A stretch of DNA of 42,483 bases from an uncultured Bacteroidota bacterium. GTDB taxonomy: Bacteria; Bacteroidota; Bacteroidia; Bacteroidales; WCHB1-69. Both the position numbers and the translations under genes were made by a program. The notes beneath the pieces were generated by a model. It was not told where the DNA came from. It worked only from the letters and a program-made list of their open reading frames with translations, and ran no database searches. Each line of letters begins with the position of its first letter. Position 1 is the stretch's first letter. The DNA lies in contig CADBTU010000029.1 of assembly GCA_902797625.1 (NCBI GenBank), positions 1-42,483 of the forward strand, written 5' to 3'. Shown piece by piece: positions 1 through 7,991 of this stretch.

Positions 1-195
1 GTCGAAGTCGAACTCTGGCTTCCTACCCCTTTCCTCCTCCTTGATGAATTCCTCTGCCTGCCGAACCATCTCTTCTATCTCCGATGGTAGGATGCTTGAA
101 CCGATGCTGCGGACATATACATGCCTGCCCGCCTGTTTTTCAACCACAACCACCGTTGTAGTGCCTGATCTGTTCTTCTTTTTCCTCACAAACAT
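1..195 (-). mobile_element. IS1634-type transposase, N-terminal part, cut by window edge
   Basis: This is the first 65 residues of a reading frame that runs off the left edge. It begins MFVRKKKNRSGTTTVVVVEK, and I recognise that start from IS1634-family (IS4 superfamily) transposases common in Bacteroidales. Such enzymes are DDE transposases that cut and paste the insertion sequence; the catalytic region lies outside the window. The stretch is GC-richer than its surroundings (32 of 60 bases in 1-60 are G or C), which fits a recently arrived element. A TATTTTTG box sits at 200-207 just upstream of the ATG, so the element seems to carry its own promoter. The outer end of the element must lie between 196 and roughly 310, but with only one side visible I cannot define its terminal inverted repeat. 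Confidence 0.75.
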
Positions 196-199
196 GAGG

Positions 200-207
200 C
201 AAAAATA
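200..207 (-). promoter_or_regulatory. -7 promoter box for the transposase
   Basis: On the minus strand this reads TATTTTTG, a match to the Bacteroidota TAnnTTTG element. It lies about 5 bases before the transposase ATG, so the transcript would have a very short leader or be leaderless. Confidence 0.45.
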
Positions 208-305
208 CTCATTTCCGTCTTGCGACACCCATTTCCGCCTACAAATTTTTCATATATTACTATGTGATAGTATGTTATGATTTTTAACAAAAATTTGTGT
301 CAAAG

Positions 306-509
306 TCAGGAAAAATTACTGTTAGCATAAAGAATGTAATTGTTCATTGATATTCTTGCAATTTTATTGAAAAATTCATCAACAACTGTAATGGTTTTGT
401 CTACAAATGGGTTATATTGATAACCTTTACTCTCTTTTTGTAAAACGCAAAGTATTGCATTATGGGAGTTAGCATCAAGAATTGGTGTATAATCGATATT
501 TTGAGACAT
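306..509 (-). CDS. Small protein of unknown function behind the restriction gene
   Basis: This is a 67-residue frame starting MSQNIDYTPILDANSHNAIL, which I do not recognise. Its ATG lies 4 bases after the stop of the HNH endonuclease gene on the same strand, so it would be translated as the last gene of the restriction-modification unit. It has no signal peptide, membrane segment or clear motif. It ends close to where the transposase-bearing insertion sequence should end, so it may be the surviving N-terminus of a longer gene interrupted by the element. Its AT-rich composition matches the restriction genes and not the transposase. It could also be a chance frame. Confidence 0.4.
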   Translation of the reverse strand: MSQNIDYTPILDANSHNAILCVLQKESKGYQYNPFVDKTITVVDEFFNKIARISMNNYILYANSNFS

Positions 510-513
510 TGCG

Positions 514-1278
514 TTATTGTTTTAGGAATCTTTGAAAATGAATATCCAATAAATTCTTATTTGGCAAAAACTTGTCTGGCAAATTGATTTTTTTCTTATG
601 AAATTGTAGAAAAAAACGTTTTATGCCATCTTGCGATAAAGAATTATCAAAAATTTCATCGGATATGTAAATATCATAATCAGGTGATATTCCAATCAGA
701 TTCTTGTCGTATGCCTTGTGAAATAATACATTTAAGCAAATCCCATTTGAAGGGTTAAGTCTGTTTTCTATATCTTCAGACCAATCTATGATATGACAAG
801 CTTCTAACAAATCGGTGCAGGTAAGATTTGAAATGCAGCATTTGTTATTATACGATGATAAAACTGCATTTCTAAAAAAGGACTGGTTAATCCTTTGTTT
901 CACTAGTCTTTCGCGCTCCCTTCCTTCAGGTATTTTTGAAATATCAGGATCGTTCACTTCCCCTATTGTTTTATTTGCCAATTTTGACAAGATCACTTCA
1001 CTATCATAAGCTAATTTTTCCCAGTTATTGCAGTACTCATTCCATATTTCTTCATCTAATTTGCTAGTATTTGAAAGCCCTACAATACCTCTTGCTTTCA
1101 ATTTGGGATCAAAGCTGCCGAAGTTTCCTACTTTCATCTTTACAGCGACAGGTGTTCGACCGATTAAATTAGCGGCTTTGACAATTTCTGGATGATTATT
1201 AGAAGCCTTTTTAAACGGTATTTTGCAATAAACACTTAATGCAACAATTGTTTGTTCTTTTGTCCAATTATTTGCCAT
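514..1278 (-). CDS. HNH-type type II restriction endonuclease
   Basis: This is a 254-residue protein starting MANNWTKEQ. The N-terminal half (about 1-110) resembles the putative DNA-recognition part found in many HNH restriction enzymes. The C-terminal half holds a complete HNH nuclease motif: H162 in EACHIIDW, N178 in NPSNGICL and H187 in FHKAYD, following a Cys pair near 147-148. Enzymes of this family cut double-stranded DNA at a short site that a partner methylase protects. The frame is open further upstream to 1332, but those codons overlap the methylase fragment, so I chose the ATG at 1278, 20 bases after the methylase stop. All catalytic residues seem intact although the neighbouring methylase is truncated. 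The recognition site cannot be read from the sequence. Confidence 0.8.
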   Translation of the reverse strand: MANNWTKEQTIVALSVYCKIPFKKASNNHPEIVKAANLIGRTPVAVKMKVGNFGSFDPKLKARGIVGLSNTSKLDEEIWNEYCNNWEKLAYDSEVILSKLANKTIGEVNDPDISKIPEGRERERLVKQRINQSFFRNAVLSSYNNKCCISNLTCTDLLEACHIIDWSEDIENRLNPSNGICLNVLFHKAYDKNLIGISPDYDIYISDEIFDNSLSQDGIKRFFLQFHKKKINLPDKFLPNKNLLDIHFQRFLKQ

Positions 1279-1298
1279 AACTATTTCATTTATATCTA

Positions 1299-1763
1299 TT
1301 AAGAGAATGCCTGACATGGAAACCCAGCACATAAGACATCAAAATCATCAGGAATATACTGTTTTGTGGTTTCTTTAGTAATATCCCCAAAAGGTACTTC
1401 TCCATAATTTGCCAAGTATGTTTTCTGTGCTTGCGCATCCCACTCAGAGGAATAAACACATTTTCCTCCCAGATTTTGCATGGCGATACGAAATCCTCCT
1501 ATACCAGCAAACAGGTCTATGAATGTAAACTTTGGATTTTTAGGATTTGGGAAAGGAACAGAGAATAGTTCTGGAAATAAATTGTATTGAGGATCGGGTT
1601 CTTTTACCATCCCAGACTGCTCAACATCCTCTTTGCCGTATAGCAAGTCTAATGCATCTTTTTCAAAAGGCAAAGCATATTTGGTATTTGCGTTTTGAAG
1701 GAAATGCGTTATTATTGCAGAATTATCATCAGTTGAAATAGTGAATTTATTGTGTTTTACCAT
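1299..1763 (-). pseudogene. Truncated C5-cytosine DNA methyltransferase
   Basis: This is the N-terminal 154 residues of a type II cytosine-C5 methylase. After a Bacteroidota-type N-terminal extension of about 78 residues comes motif I (FIDLFAGIGGFRIAM, about 81-95), then the motif II acidic region (YSSEWDAQAQ, about 104-113), and finally motif IV AGFPCQAFS with the catalytic Cys at 150. A stop follows that motif directly. Motifs VI-X and the target-recognition domain, normally some 200 further residues, are absent. Only 20 bases separate the stop from the restriction gene, so the cause is a deletion (or an assembly error), not a simple frameshift. Without motif VI and the target-recognition domain the product should be inactive. 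Confidence 0.85.
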
Positions 1764-1890
1764 AAGTCATAAACTATATTTATTTAAGTTTCGCAAGCTT
1801 ACCCAACGAAATATAAATGAGCTAAATAAAAAAAGTGGCATCAAAAATTTGCATCATCAGCTGAAATTAAGTATTTTTATAGTGTCTAAA

Positions 1891-1930
1891 CACAAAAATA
1901 CAACCTATATACCACGCCACAAAAATACAA
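1891..1930 (-). promoter_or_regulatory. Tandem 13-bp direct repeats with two promoter boxes
   Basis: The 13-mer CACAAAAATACAA occurs at 1891-1903 and again at 1918-1930, 27 bp apart start to start. On the minus strand each copy contains TATTTTTG (boxes at 1893-1900 and 1920-1927), matching the Bacteroidota -7 element. They lie about 130-165 bases upstream of the methylase start. They may be tandem promoters of the restriction-modification unit, or binding sites of a regulator; no controller gene is visible. Confidence 0.4.
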
Positions 1931-2198
1931 TAAAAACCGATGAAGTCGGGAGCTTTTCCAAAAAAAGCACAAATGATACTATGAAAGTTATCTACGAGGT
2001 CATAACGGCAACTAAAACGATAAATCTGAAATTCCTGCTGCAAGCAGGGCAAGAAAAGCTTGCTAAACTTAAATACATTTTATACTACCCTGCCAATAAA
2101 ATATGTTTATAAACAAAGCGGGAGGCTTTAATGTCGGCTTGATTTTTTAGTTACAAAAAGTATTAGTAAACTATTCTAAATTTATGCGAAATTTTATG

Positions 2199-2206
2199 TA
2201 TCTTTG
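2199..2206 (+). promoter_or_regulatory. -7 promoter box of the 2.2-9.9 kb gene run
   Basis: TATCTTTG matches TAnnTTTG and lies 17 bases before the ATG at 2224. I found no equally good box before the next five genes, so this may drive the whole run. A second match at 2213-2220 sits too close to the ATG to serve it. Confidence 0.5.
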
Positions 2207-2223
2207 CGGGTATATTTTTGGTT

Positions 2224-3168
2224 ATGAAAGGATCTATTTTCACTATTGTTTTAATGAGTATTTTGTTACTTGTTTCTAATATTTCCTACGCACAACGCGA
2301 AGAAATTGGTGAAGCTGTAAAATTCTATGATACAACTTGGTACGACCGAGGCTTCGACTTTTATATCGGTGGAGGTATGTTTATGGGTAACAAAAAAAAT
2401 GCACTCTACTACAACGGCAGTAAGCGAAATGAATGCAATATAAACTATCTGTTAGACAACGAATATAGAAAAAAAGAGATTAAAGAGGCTGTAATTCAGT
2501 TACACCCTAATATCAGTGCAAGCGATGAATTGAACTATAATGAAAGCGATTTAAACTGGAATCCAAACTACAATATAAGTGTGTTAGTAAGTTTGGGCAT
2601 TAGATTTAAACTTAGGAAGAATTGGGCAATAGCCCTCTCCTACTCTTTTTCGCGTATGACTATAAATAACAATTTTTTGCTCACTTACACCTCTGTTGCT
2701 GGCAATAACGTACCCGCTCCAGAACTTACTCTTTTTGGTAAAGAAGACCGCTCAATGATAGACCTTTCACTGTCATATCTTTTCAGTCAAACTCATAGAA
2801 TCGTGAAACCTTTTATTGAAGTTGGTGCTCAGTTCAACTACCAAAAACTCAAAGATTTCGATATGATTCTCTTGGATAATAAGAAAAATGAAGTCCTAAA
2901 ACTATCTTTGATTGACAGATATGGTGCCAGCTACATACCTGGAGTACAACAATACGATAACGGTTATATTTTCGGTGGTCCTGGATTTGGCATCTCATTC
3001 TCTGCTGGAATAAAATTTGTAGTCAATAAATTTGTATCCATTGATCCTACTTTTTATGGAAGTTATTGTAATCTTAACCTAAAACCGTTAGGAGAAAGGG
3101 TATTTTCATTCAATTATGGAGCAATGGTGCGTATAGTAATGAACGATTTCTTTTTTCAGAATAGATAA
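2224..3168 (+). CDS. Predicted outer-membrane beta-barrel protein
   Basis: This is a protein of 314 residues. A signal peptide (about residues 1-24, hydrophobic core and cleavage after a SYA-type site, with mature start near QREEIGEAV) is followed by alternating hydrophobic and polar strands rich in Gly and aromatic residues. Examples are FDFYIGGGMFMG, NISVLVSLGIRFKL, WAIALSYSFSRM, FIEVGAQFNY and FGISFSAGIKFV. That pattern is typical of an outer-membrane beta-barrel. No specific family is recognised and I assign no substrate. A TTG two codons upstream is in frame, but the ATG at 2224 fits the promoter box and the signal peptide better. The next gene starts 8 bases after the stop, so the two are probably co-transcribed. 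Confidence 0.7.
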   Translation: MKGSIFTIVLMSILLLVSNISYAQREEIGEAVKFYDTTWYDRGFDFYIGGGMFMGNKKNALYYNGSKRNECNINYLLDNEYRKKEIKEAVIQLHPNISASDELNYNESDLNWNPNYNISVLVSLGIRFKLRKNWAIALSYSFSRMTINNNFLLTYTSVAGNNVPAPELTLFGKEDRSMIDLSLSYLFSQTHRIVKPFIEVGAQFNYQKLKDFDMILLDNKKNEVLKLSLIDRYGASYIPGVQQYDNGYIFGGPGFGISFSAGIKFVVNKFVSIDPTFYGSYCNLNLKPLGERVFSFNYGAMVRIVMNDFFFQNR

Positions 3169-3176
3169 AAACAGAT

Positions 3177-3938
3177 ATGGACAATGAAGTTTTAAAGAAT
3201 CTTTACAATCACGTTAGTGTGCGTGAGTATCAAGAAAAACCTGTTGAAGATTCAGTATTAGATAAGATTTTACGAGCTGCGTGCAGCGGTTCTACTATGG
3301 GGAATATGCAACTATTCAGTATTATTGTTACTCGCGATCAAGCTATGAAGGAAAAACTTGCCCCGTTCCACTTCAACCAGCCTATGGCCACCTCTGCACC
3401 ACTTATCCTAACCTTTTGCGCTGATTTCCGCCGCTTCAACAGATTCTGCGAATGTCGCAACGCTAATAATCAAGCTTACAACAATATGCAAGCATATCAA
3501 TGGGCTGTTACAGACGCACTTATCGGTGCACAAAATGCCTGCGTCGCCGCTGAATCCCTCGGTCTTGGCATCTGTTGGCTCGGAACTATCACCTTTAACG
3601 TAGATAAATTTGTGAAAGCTCTCGAACTACCTCAGAACGTCGTTCCTGTAGCGTGTATCACTTTCGGCTATCCTCTAAAAAAACAACCTCTTACTCAAAA
3701 ATTGAACTTCAAAGATTTAGTTCATTACGAAACTTATACCGACTATTCTGATGATAACATCGAAACTATCTATCGTGAAAAAGAACTATCCGAAGAATCT
3801 AAAAAAGTTATGTCTGAAAATCCAGATCTTCAAAATATCGCTCAAGTTATCACACAACGACGATATGTTCAAAAAGATAATGAATTTTTCTCTAATGTTT
3901 TAATAGAAACTCTTAACAATCAGGGTTTTAAAATTTAA
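3177..3938 (+). CDS. Nitroreductase-family FMN oxidoreductase
   Basis: This 253-residue cytoplasmic protein has the nitroreductase fold. The N-terminal VSVREYQEKPVED segment (about 13-25) is the FMN-binding RSxRxF-like motif of the family. It is followed by the AACSGSTMGNMQLFS cofactor and dimer region, and by GAQNACVAAESLGLGICWLG (about 120-140), the conserved helix and glycine turn that packs on FMN. Length and the C-terminal extension, which runs past residue 180 with RRYVQKDNEFF, resemble NfsA/FrxA-type enzymes that reduce nitro compounds, quinones or flavins with NAD(P)H. The true substrate cannot be told. It lies 8 bases after the barrel protein and 37 before the mannosidase, in one direction. 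Confidence 0.85.
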   Translation: MDNEVLKNLYNHVSVREYQEKPVEDSVLDKILRAACSGSTMGNMQLFSIIVTRDQAMKEKLAPFHFNQPMATSAPLILTFCADFRRFNRFCECRNANNQAYNNMQAYQWAVTDALIGAQNACVAAESLGLGICWLGTITFNVDKFVKALELPQNVVPVACITFGYPLKKQPLTQKLNFKDLVHYETYTDYSDDNIETIYREKELSEESKKVMSENPDLQNIAQVITQRRYVQKDNEFFSNVLIETLNNQGFKI

Positions 3939-3975
3939 AAATAACGCAAAATTATTTTAACTAAATCAACAGTCT

Positions 3976-6648
3976 ATGAATAATTTTTCACATTTTTGCA
4001 ATAATCTCAACAATCGCAACTTAAAAAACTTAATTCTACAGAGACTGTTTTTTAAGGATATTTCAAAACTTTTGATTATTCTATTTTCTATAACACTAAT
4101 TTTTGGATGTAAAAAATCAGAGTCAAATATAACATTTGGGCGACACTACCTCAACTCTGAATATGGATGTGTTAAGAATCAGTGGGAGTTTAAATATCAA
4201 GGAAAATGGTATCCTGCCACTGTGCCTGGAAATATTCACGATGATCTTATCGCTAACAAATTGATAGACAATCCTTTCGATGGTAACAACGAGGCTTCTA
4301 TGCAATGGATTTCGGATAGCATCTGGGAATATCGAATCTTTTTTGATAAGAATTTTAATAACAAAAAAACATATCTTCATAATCAATTGGTTTTTGAAGG
4401 TTTAGACACATACTCTGAAGTCTTCTTAAATGGCGAAAAATTATCTTCAACATTTAATAACACTCTTACTAATAACATGTTCCGAAAATGGATATTCCCA
4501 CTTTCTAACAATTTAAATGAAACTTCAAATGAACTGGTAGTACGTTTTTATCCTTCGTTAAATTTTGATAGTATAGAATCTTCTAAATTGCCTTTTAAAC
4601 TTCCCGACAATAGGGTTTTCACTCGAAAAGCTCAATATCAAAACGGATGGGATTGGGGGCCTAAACTAAATACTTGCGGTATTTGGAAAAACGTTTACAT
4701 TGAGAGCTGGAATAACTTAAAAATTAACGATTTCCAAATTTTTGACGTAGAAACATCTTTGAATCCTTCGCGCCCTTGGATTGCACAAGTGGAAATTGAT
4801 ATTTTAGCTGAAAAGATGTTTTCCACTGAGGTGCTGGTGGAAATATCAGACGAAGATGGCTATTCACAATCTATCAAACAAAAAGTTAATCTTCGTCAAG
4901 GAAACAATATGGTAAAAATTCCTATCACCATTGAAAATCCAAAACTCTGGTGGCCGAATGGCTACGGAAATCAACATCTCTACTATTTTACAATTTCTAC
5001 AGTAGATGCTCAATCTGACAATTATACTCCACTTTCTCATTCTCACGGATTAAGAACTATACGATTAGAGCAAAAATCCGACAGTATTGGAGAGTCATTC
5101 CAATTTTATGTTAATGAAAAACCTATTTTCATGCGCGGCGTTAACTGGATTCCTGCATCATCTTTTCCTGGTACGCTTGCACGTATTGATGGTGAAGAGA
5201 TTTATGCAAAACTTCTCCAAAAATGCGCAGATGCAAATATGAATATGGTTCGTATTTGGGGAGGTGGAATCTATGAACATGACGCTTTTTACGATCTTTG
5301 TGATAAACTCGGCATTCTGGTTTGGCAAGATTTTATGTTTGCATGCAACATCTATCCTGGCGATAAATTATTTTTTGAAAATGTAAACATTGAGGCCGAA
5401 GAACAAGTTAAACGCCTTAGAAACCATACTTCTGTCGCGATTTTTTGCGGAAACAACGAAGTTCATAATGGTTTAGAAGACTGGGGCTGGCAAAAACAAT
5501 TCGGATATTCCGACCAGCAATATGCACAATTCTATGCCGACTACGACAATATTTTCAATAAAATTCTACCAAGCAATTGCAAAAAATACGCCCCTAAAAT
5601 TCCGTATGTACACTCATCTCCAACATACGGCTGGGGACACGAAGAGTGTACAACTCACGGTTGCAGTCATTACTGGGGAGTTTGGTGGGGCGAACTGCCT
5701 TTCGAGATATGGAAAGACAAAACAGGTAGATTTATGACAGAATATGGTTTTCAGTCTTACCCTGAAATGAACACTATTAGAACTTTCGCTAAAAATAATG
5801 AACTATATCTTGACTCCCCTGCTATGAAAAATCATCAAAAACATGCCAGAGGCGTTCAAATTATTACAAAGGCTATTGAAGACCTTTACGGAAATTTCGA
5901 TATTCATAATCTCGATAGATTTGTTTTCTTAAGCCAATTGACGCAAGCTGACGGAATTTCACAAGCTGTAGAGGCACATCGTATTCAACATAACCGTTGC
6001 AGTGGAACACTTATTTGGCAGCTAAATGATTGCTGGCCTGTTGCCTCTTGGAGTTGTATTGATTACTACGGCCGACAGAAAGCTCTTTATTACCGCTTGT
6101 CTAAACTTTATGATAATGTTGCTATTGCATCGCAAAAAAATAGCAATGGCGATGTTGAAATTTACCTTATAAACGATAACTTTACTCCTATATCTGGTAC
6201 TTTGCACTGGATTATCGCAAACAATGATGACGGTTCGGTTGTAGATTCTGTTACATTAAACACTACCATTCCTGAAAATTGTTCCCAAATAGTCTCTTCT
6301 TGCAAAGTTCCTTATAATCTAAAAAACGCTGAAAAGTACCACATTTTCGTCGAATTTATTCCAGAAAACGGAGAAAAGAAAGAGTATCTTACATATTTTG
6401 TAAAACCTAAAGACCTTTCTTTTAAGAAAACACCTATAATAGTGGATTATGAGTATTTTAACAACTATGCAATCATAAAAATTTCTTCTAAAACATTAAA
6501 AAAAGGAGTATTCATAGAAGAAATTGATGGTAAAAGTGTAGAATTTTCAAATAATTATTTCGATTTAAGACCAAATCAAGAAGTTTTCATTAGAGTTGAT
6601 TATCCAAATCTTGATAGCAAACCAAAATTTATTGTTAAAAGCTTTTAA
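3976..6648 (+). CDS. Beta-mannosidase, glycoside hydrolase family 2, lipoprotein
   Basis: This is an 890-residue enzyme expected to release terminal beta-mannose from mannosides or N-glycan cores. A long charged N-terminus leads to a hydrophobic stretch (32-43) and a lipobox ending in C45 (LIFGC), so the mature protein is a lipoprotein. GH2 domains follow in order: a sugar-binding domain (about 55-215, with FEGLDTYSEVFLNG), an immunoglobulin-like domain (about 240-375, ending in WWPNGYGNQHLY) and the TIM barrel. E495 in CGNNE is the expected acid/base and E589 in MTEYGFQS the expected nucleophile. MRIWGGGIYE-like and GILVWQDFMF strands fit the mannosidase subfamily. The C-terminus (about 715-890) is a further beta-sandwich region. 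The length is normal for the family. Confidence 0.9.
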   Translation: MNNFSHFCNNLNNRNLKNLILQRLFFKDISKLLIILFSITLIFGCKKSESNITFGRHYLNSEYGCVKNQWEFKYQGKWYPATVPGNIHDDLIANKLIDNPFDGNNEASMQWISDSIWEYRIFFDKNFNNKKTYLHNQLVFEGLDTYSEVFLNGEKLSSTFNNTLTNNMFRKWIFPLSNNLNETSNELVVRFYPSLNFDSIESSKLPFKLPDNRVFTRKAQYQNGWDWGPKLNTCGIWKNVYIESWNNLKINDFQIFDVETSLNPSRPWIAQVEIDILAEKMFSTEVLVEISDEDGYSQSIKQKVNLRQGNNMVKIPITIENPKLWWPNGYGNQHLYYFTISTVDAQSDNYTPLSHSHGLRTIRLEQKSDSIGESFQFYVNEKPIFMRGVNWIPASSFPGTLARIDGEEIYAKLLQKCADANMNMVRIWGGGIYEHDAFYDLCDKLGILVWQDFMFACNIYPGDKLFFENVNIEAEEQVKRLRNHTSVAIFCGNNEVHNGLEDWGWQKQFGYSDQQYAQFYADYDNIFNKILPSNCKKYAPKIPYVHSSPTYGWGHEECTTHGCSHYWGVWWGELPFEIWKDKTGRFMTEYGFQSYPEMNTIRTFAKNNELYLDSPAMKNHQKHARGVQIITKAIEDLYGNFDIHNLDRFVFLSQLTQADGISQAVEAHRIQHNRCSGTLIWQLNDCWPVASWSCIDYYGRQKALYYRLSKLYDNVAIASQKNSNGDVEIYLINDNFTPISGTLHWIIANNDDGSVVDSVTLNTTIPENCSQIVSSCKVPYNLKNAEKYHIFVEFIPENGEKKEYLTYFVKPKDLSFKKTPIIVDYEYFNNYAIIKISSKTLKKGVFIEEIDGKSVEFSNNYFDLRPNQEVFIRVDYPNLDSKPKFIVKSF

Positions 6649-6690
6649 AAAAACATAATATTCATTTTTATAACTTACACTAAAAACAAT

Positions 6691-7983
6691 ATGCGTTACG
6701 AACCATTATCAGCTGAATTTTATATCAGAAATCGCCGTAATCTTACCAACGAACTACCTCAAGATTCAATAGCGGTGGTTGTTTCTCACGACGAATATCC
6801 ACGTTGCGGCGATACTACATTTCCATTTAGACAAAATTCAGATCTTCTTTATCTATGCGGAATAGATCAAGAAGATACAGTTCTCGTAATGGCCCCATGG
6901 CACCCAAAACCGTCTTATCGAGAGATTATTTTTATTAAAAATCCTTCTCCTGAAAAAATCATCTGGTTTGGACACCGTCTTTCAAAAGACGACGCATCAA
7001 AATTGTCTGGTGTAAAAACTATTATGTTTATTGAAGAGATGGAGTCTGTATTAAACGATTTACTCTTTCACTCTCGACGCGCCTATCTTAACATTCAAGA
7101 AAATCCACGTATGAAATCTACATTTCAAACACGAGAAATTAGATTTGCTAAAGAGTTGATAAACGATTATCCGTTGCATAAGTTTTGTCGTCTTGCTCCT
7201 ATACTTCGCCCTTTGAGGGTTCAAAAAAGTGTTGAGGAGCTATCCGCCATAAAGAAAGCTTGTGATATTACAGGCAAGGCTTTCTTACGAGCCATAAAAG
7301 CCGTAAAACCTGGTAAATATGAATATGAAATAGAAGCAGAGCTGACTTACGAGATGCTTCGAAATGGAGCCACCACACACTCTTTTGCTCCCATTGTAGC
7401 TTCTGGTTCAGATACTTGCATTCTTCATTACATCAAAAACGATAAAATAATGAATGATGGTGATTTGCTTCTTCTTGACTTTGGAGCCGAATATGCAAAT
7501 TATGCTGGCGACTGCTCTCGTACAATCCCTGTAAATGGAAAATTTTCACCACGACAACGCGCTGTTTATGAAGCAGTACTATCAATTTACAAAGATACAA
7601 TTCCTCTTTTCAAACCAGGTATGACAATCCATAAAATAAACGATTTTGTTTTCAAAAGAATGGATGAAGAACTGATTAAATTAGGTCTATACACACACGA
7701 AGAGGTTGTAAATCAAAATCCCAACTCTCCACTATTCAAGAAATATTATATGCACAACACAAGTCATTTTATCGGACTTGATGTTCACGATGTTGGAGAA
7801 CGTGATTGGGTATTCCAGCCTGGCAACGTCTTAAGTTGTGAACCTGGCATCTATATCGCTGAAGAAGGTATCGGAATGCGTATTGAAACAGATGTTGTAG
7901 TTGCAGATAATCCTATTGACCTTATGGCCGACTTACCAGTAGAAGTTGATGATATTGAAAATCTTATGAAAGATAATTTTTAA
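6691..7983 (+). CDS. pepP: Xaa-Pro aminopeptidase (M24B family)
   Basis: This 430-residue cytoplasmic metallopeptidase removes an N-terminal residue that precedes proline. The N-terminal domain (about 1-165) is the creatinase/AMP-N fold (FPFRQNSDLLYLCGI). The C-terminal pita-bread domain carries all five metal ligands: D263 (LLDFGAEY), D274 (AGDCSRTI), H359 (NTSHFIG), E384 (SCEPGIY) and E399 (MRIETDVV). Together with the DPP IV gene close by, it fits an organism living on proline-rich peptides. The start ATG is preceded by a 42-base gap, and I see no separate promoter. It is probably read through from the mannosidase gene, and the next gene begins 8 bases after its stop. Confidence 0.92.
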   Translation: MRYEPLSAEFYIRNRRNLTNELPQDSIAVVVSHDEYPRCGDTTFPFRQNSDLLYLCGIDQEDTVLVMAPWHPKPSYREIIFIKNPSPEKIIWFGHRLSKDDASKLSGVKTIMFIEEMESVLNDLLFHSRRAYLNIQENPRMKSTFQTREIRFAKELINDYPLHKFCRLAPILRPLRVQKSVEELSAIKKACDITGKAFLRAIKAVKPGKYEYEIEAELTYEMLRNGATTHSFAPIVASGSDTCILHYIKNDKIMNDGDLLLLDFGAEYANYAGDCSRTIPVNGKFSPRQRAVYEAVLSIYKDTIPLFKPGMTIHKINDFVFKRMDEELIKLGLYTHEEVVNQNPNSPLFKKYYMHNTSHFIGLDVHDVGERDWVFQPGNVLSCEPGIYIAEEGIGMRIETDVVVADNPIDLMADLPVEVDDIENLMKDNF

Positions 7984-7991
7984 ACTCTAAA

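Larger units (their letters stand above)
1764..2223. other. 460-bp intergenic region between divergent units
   Basis: I see no convincing gene here. Both strands carry short open frames, but they are AT-driven and lack recognisable domains. The region contains a 13-bp direct repeat at 1891-1903 and 1918-1930, each copy including a minus-strand TATTTTTG box; a short perfect hairpin at 2034-2048 (6-bp stem, 3-base loop); and the promoter of the plus-strand unit near 2199. Confidence 0.6.

Noticed and set aside
41-280. Plus-strand frame of 79 codons at the left edge
   Set aside because: It is the reverse of the transposase start; the minus strand matches a known family.
514-1332. Longer restriction-gene start at 1332 (extra MCWVSMSGILLIDINEIV)
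   Set aside because: It overlaps the methylase coding sequence out of frame and the extra residues look unlike a protein N-terminus; the ATG at 1278 is better.
2034-2048. Short perfect hairpin CCTGCT-GCA-AGCAGG as a terminator
   Set aside because: No T-run follows on either strand and the stem is only 6 bp.
1741-2112. Open frames on both strands of the 1764-2223 gap (123 and 61 codons)
   Set aside because: Low-complexity AT-driven translations without domain or signal features; the plus frame overlaps the methylase start. They could be decayed mobile-element sequence, but I cannot show it.
5522-5737. Out-of-frame ORF inside the mannosidase, and similar shadows inside priA, gltX, gldL, gldM and comM
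   Set aside because: Each lies wholly inside a well-supported gene and shows no family features.
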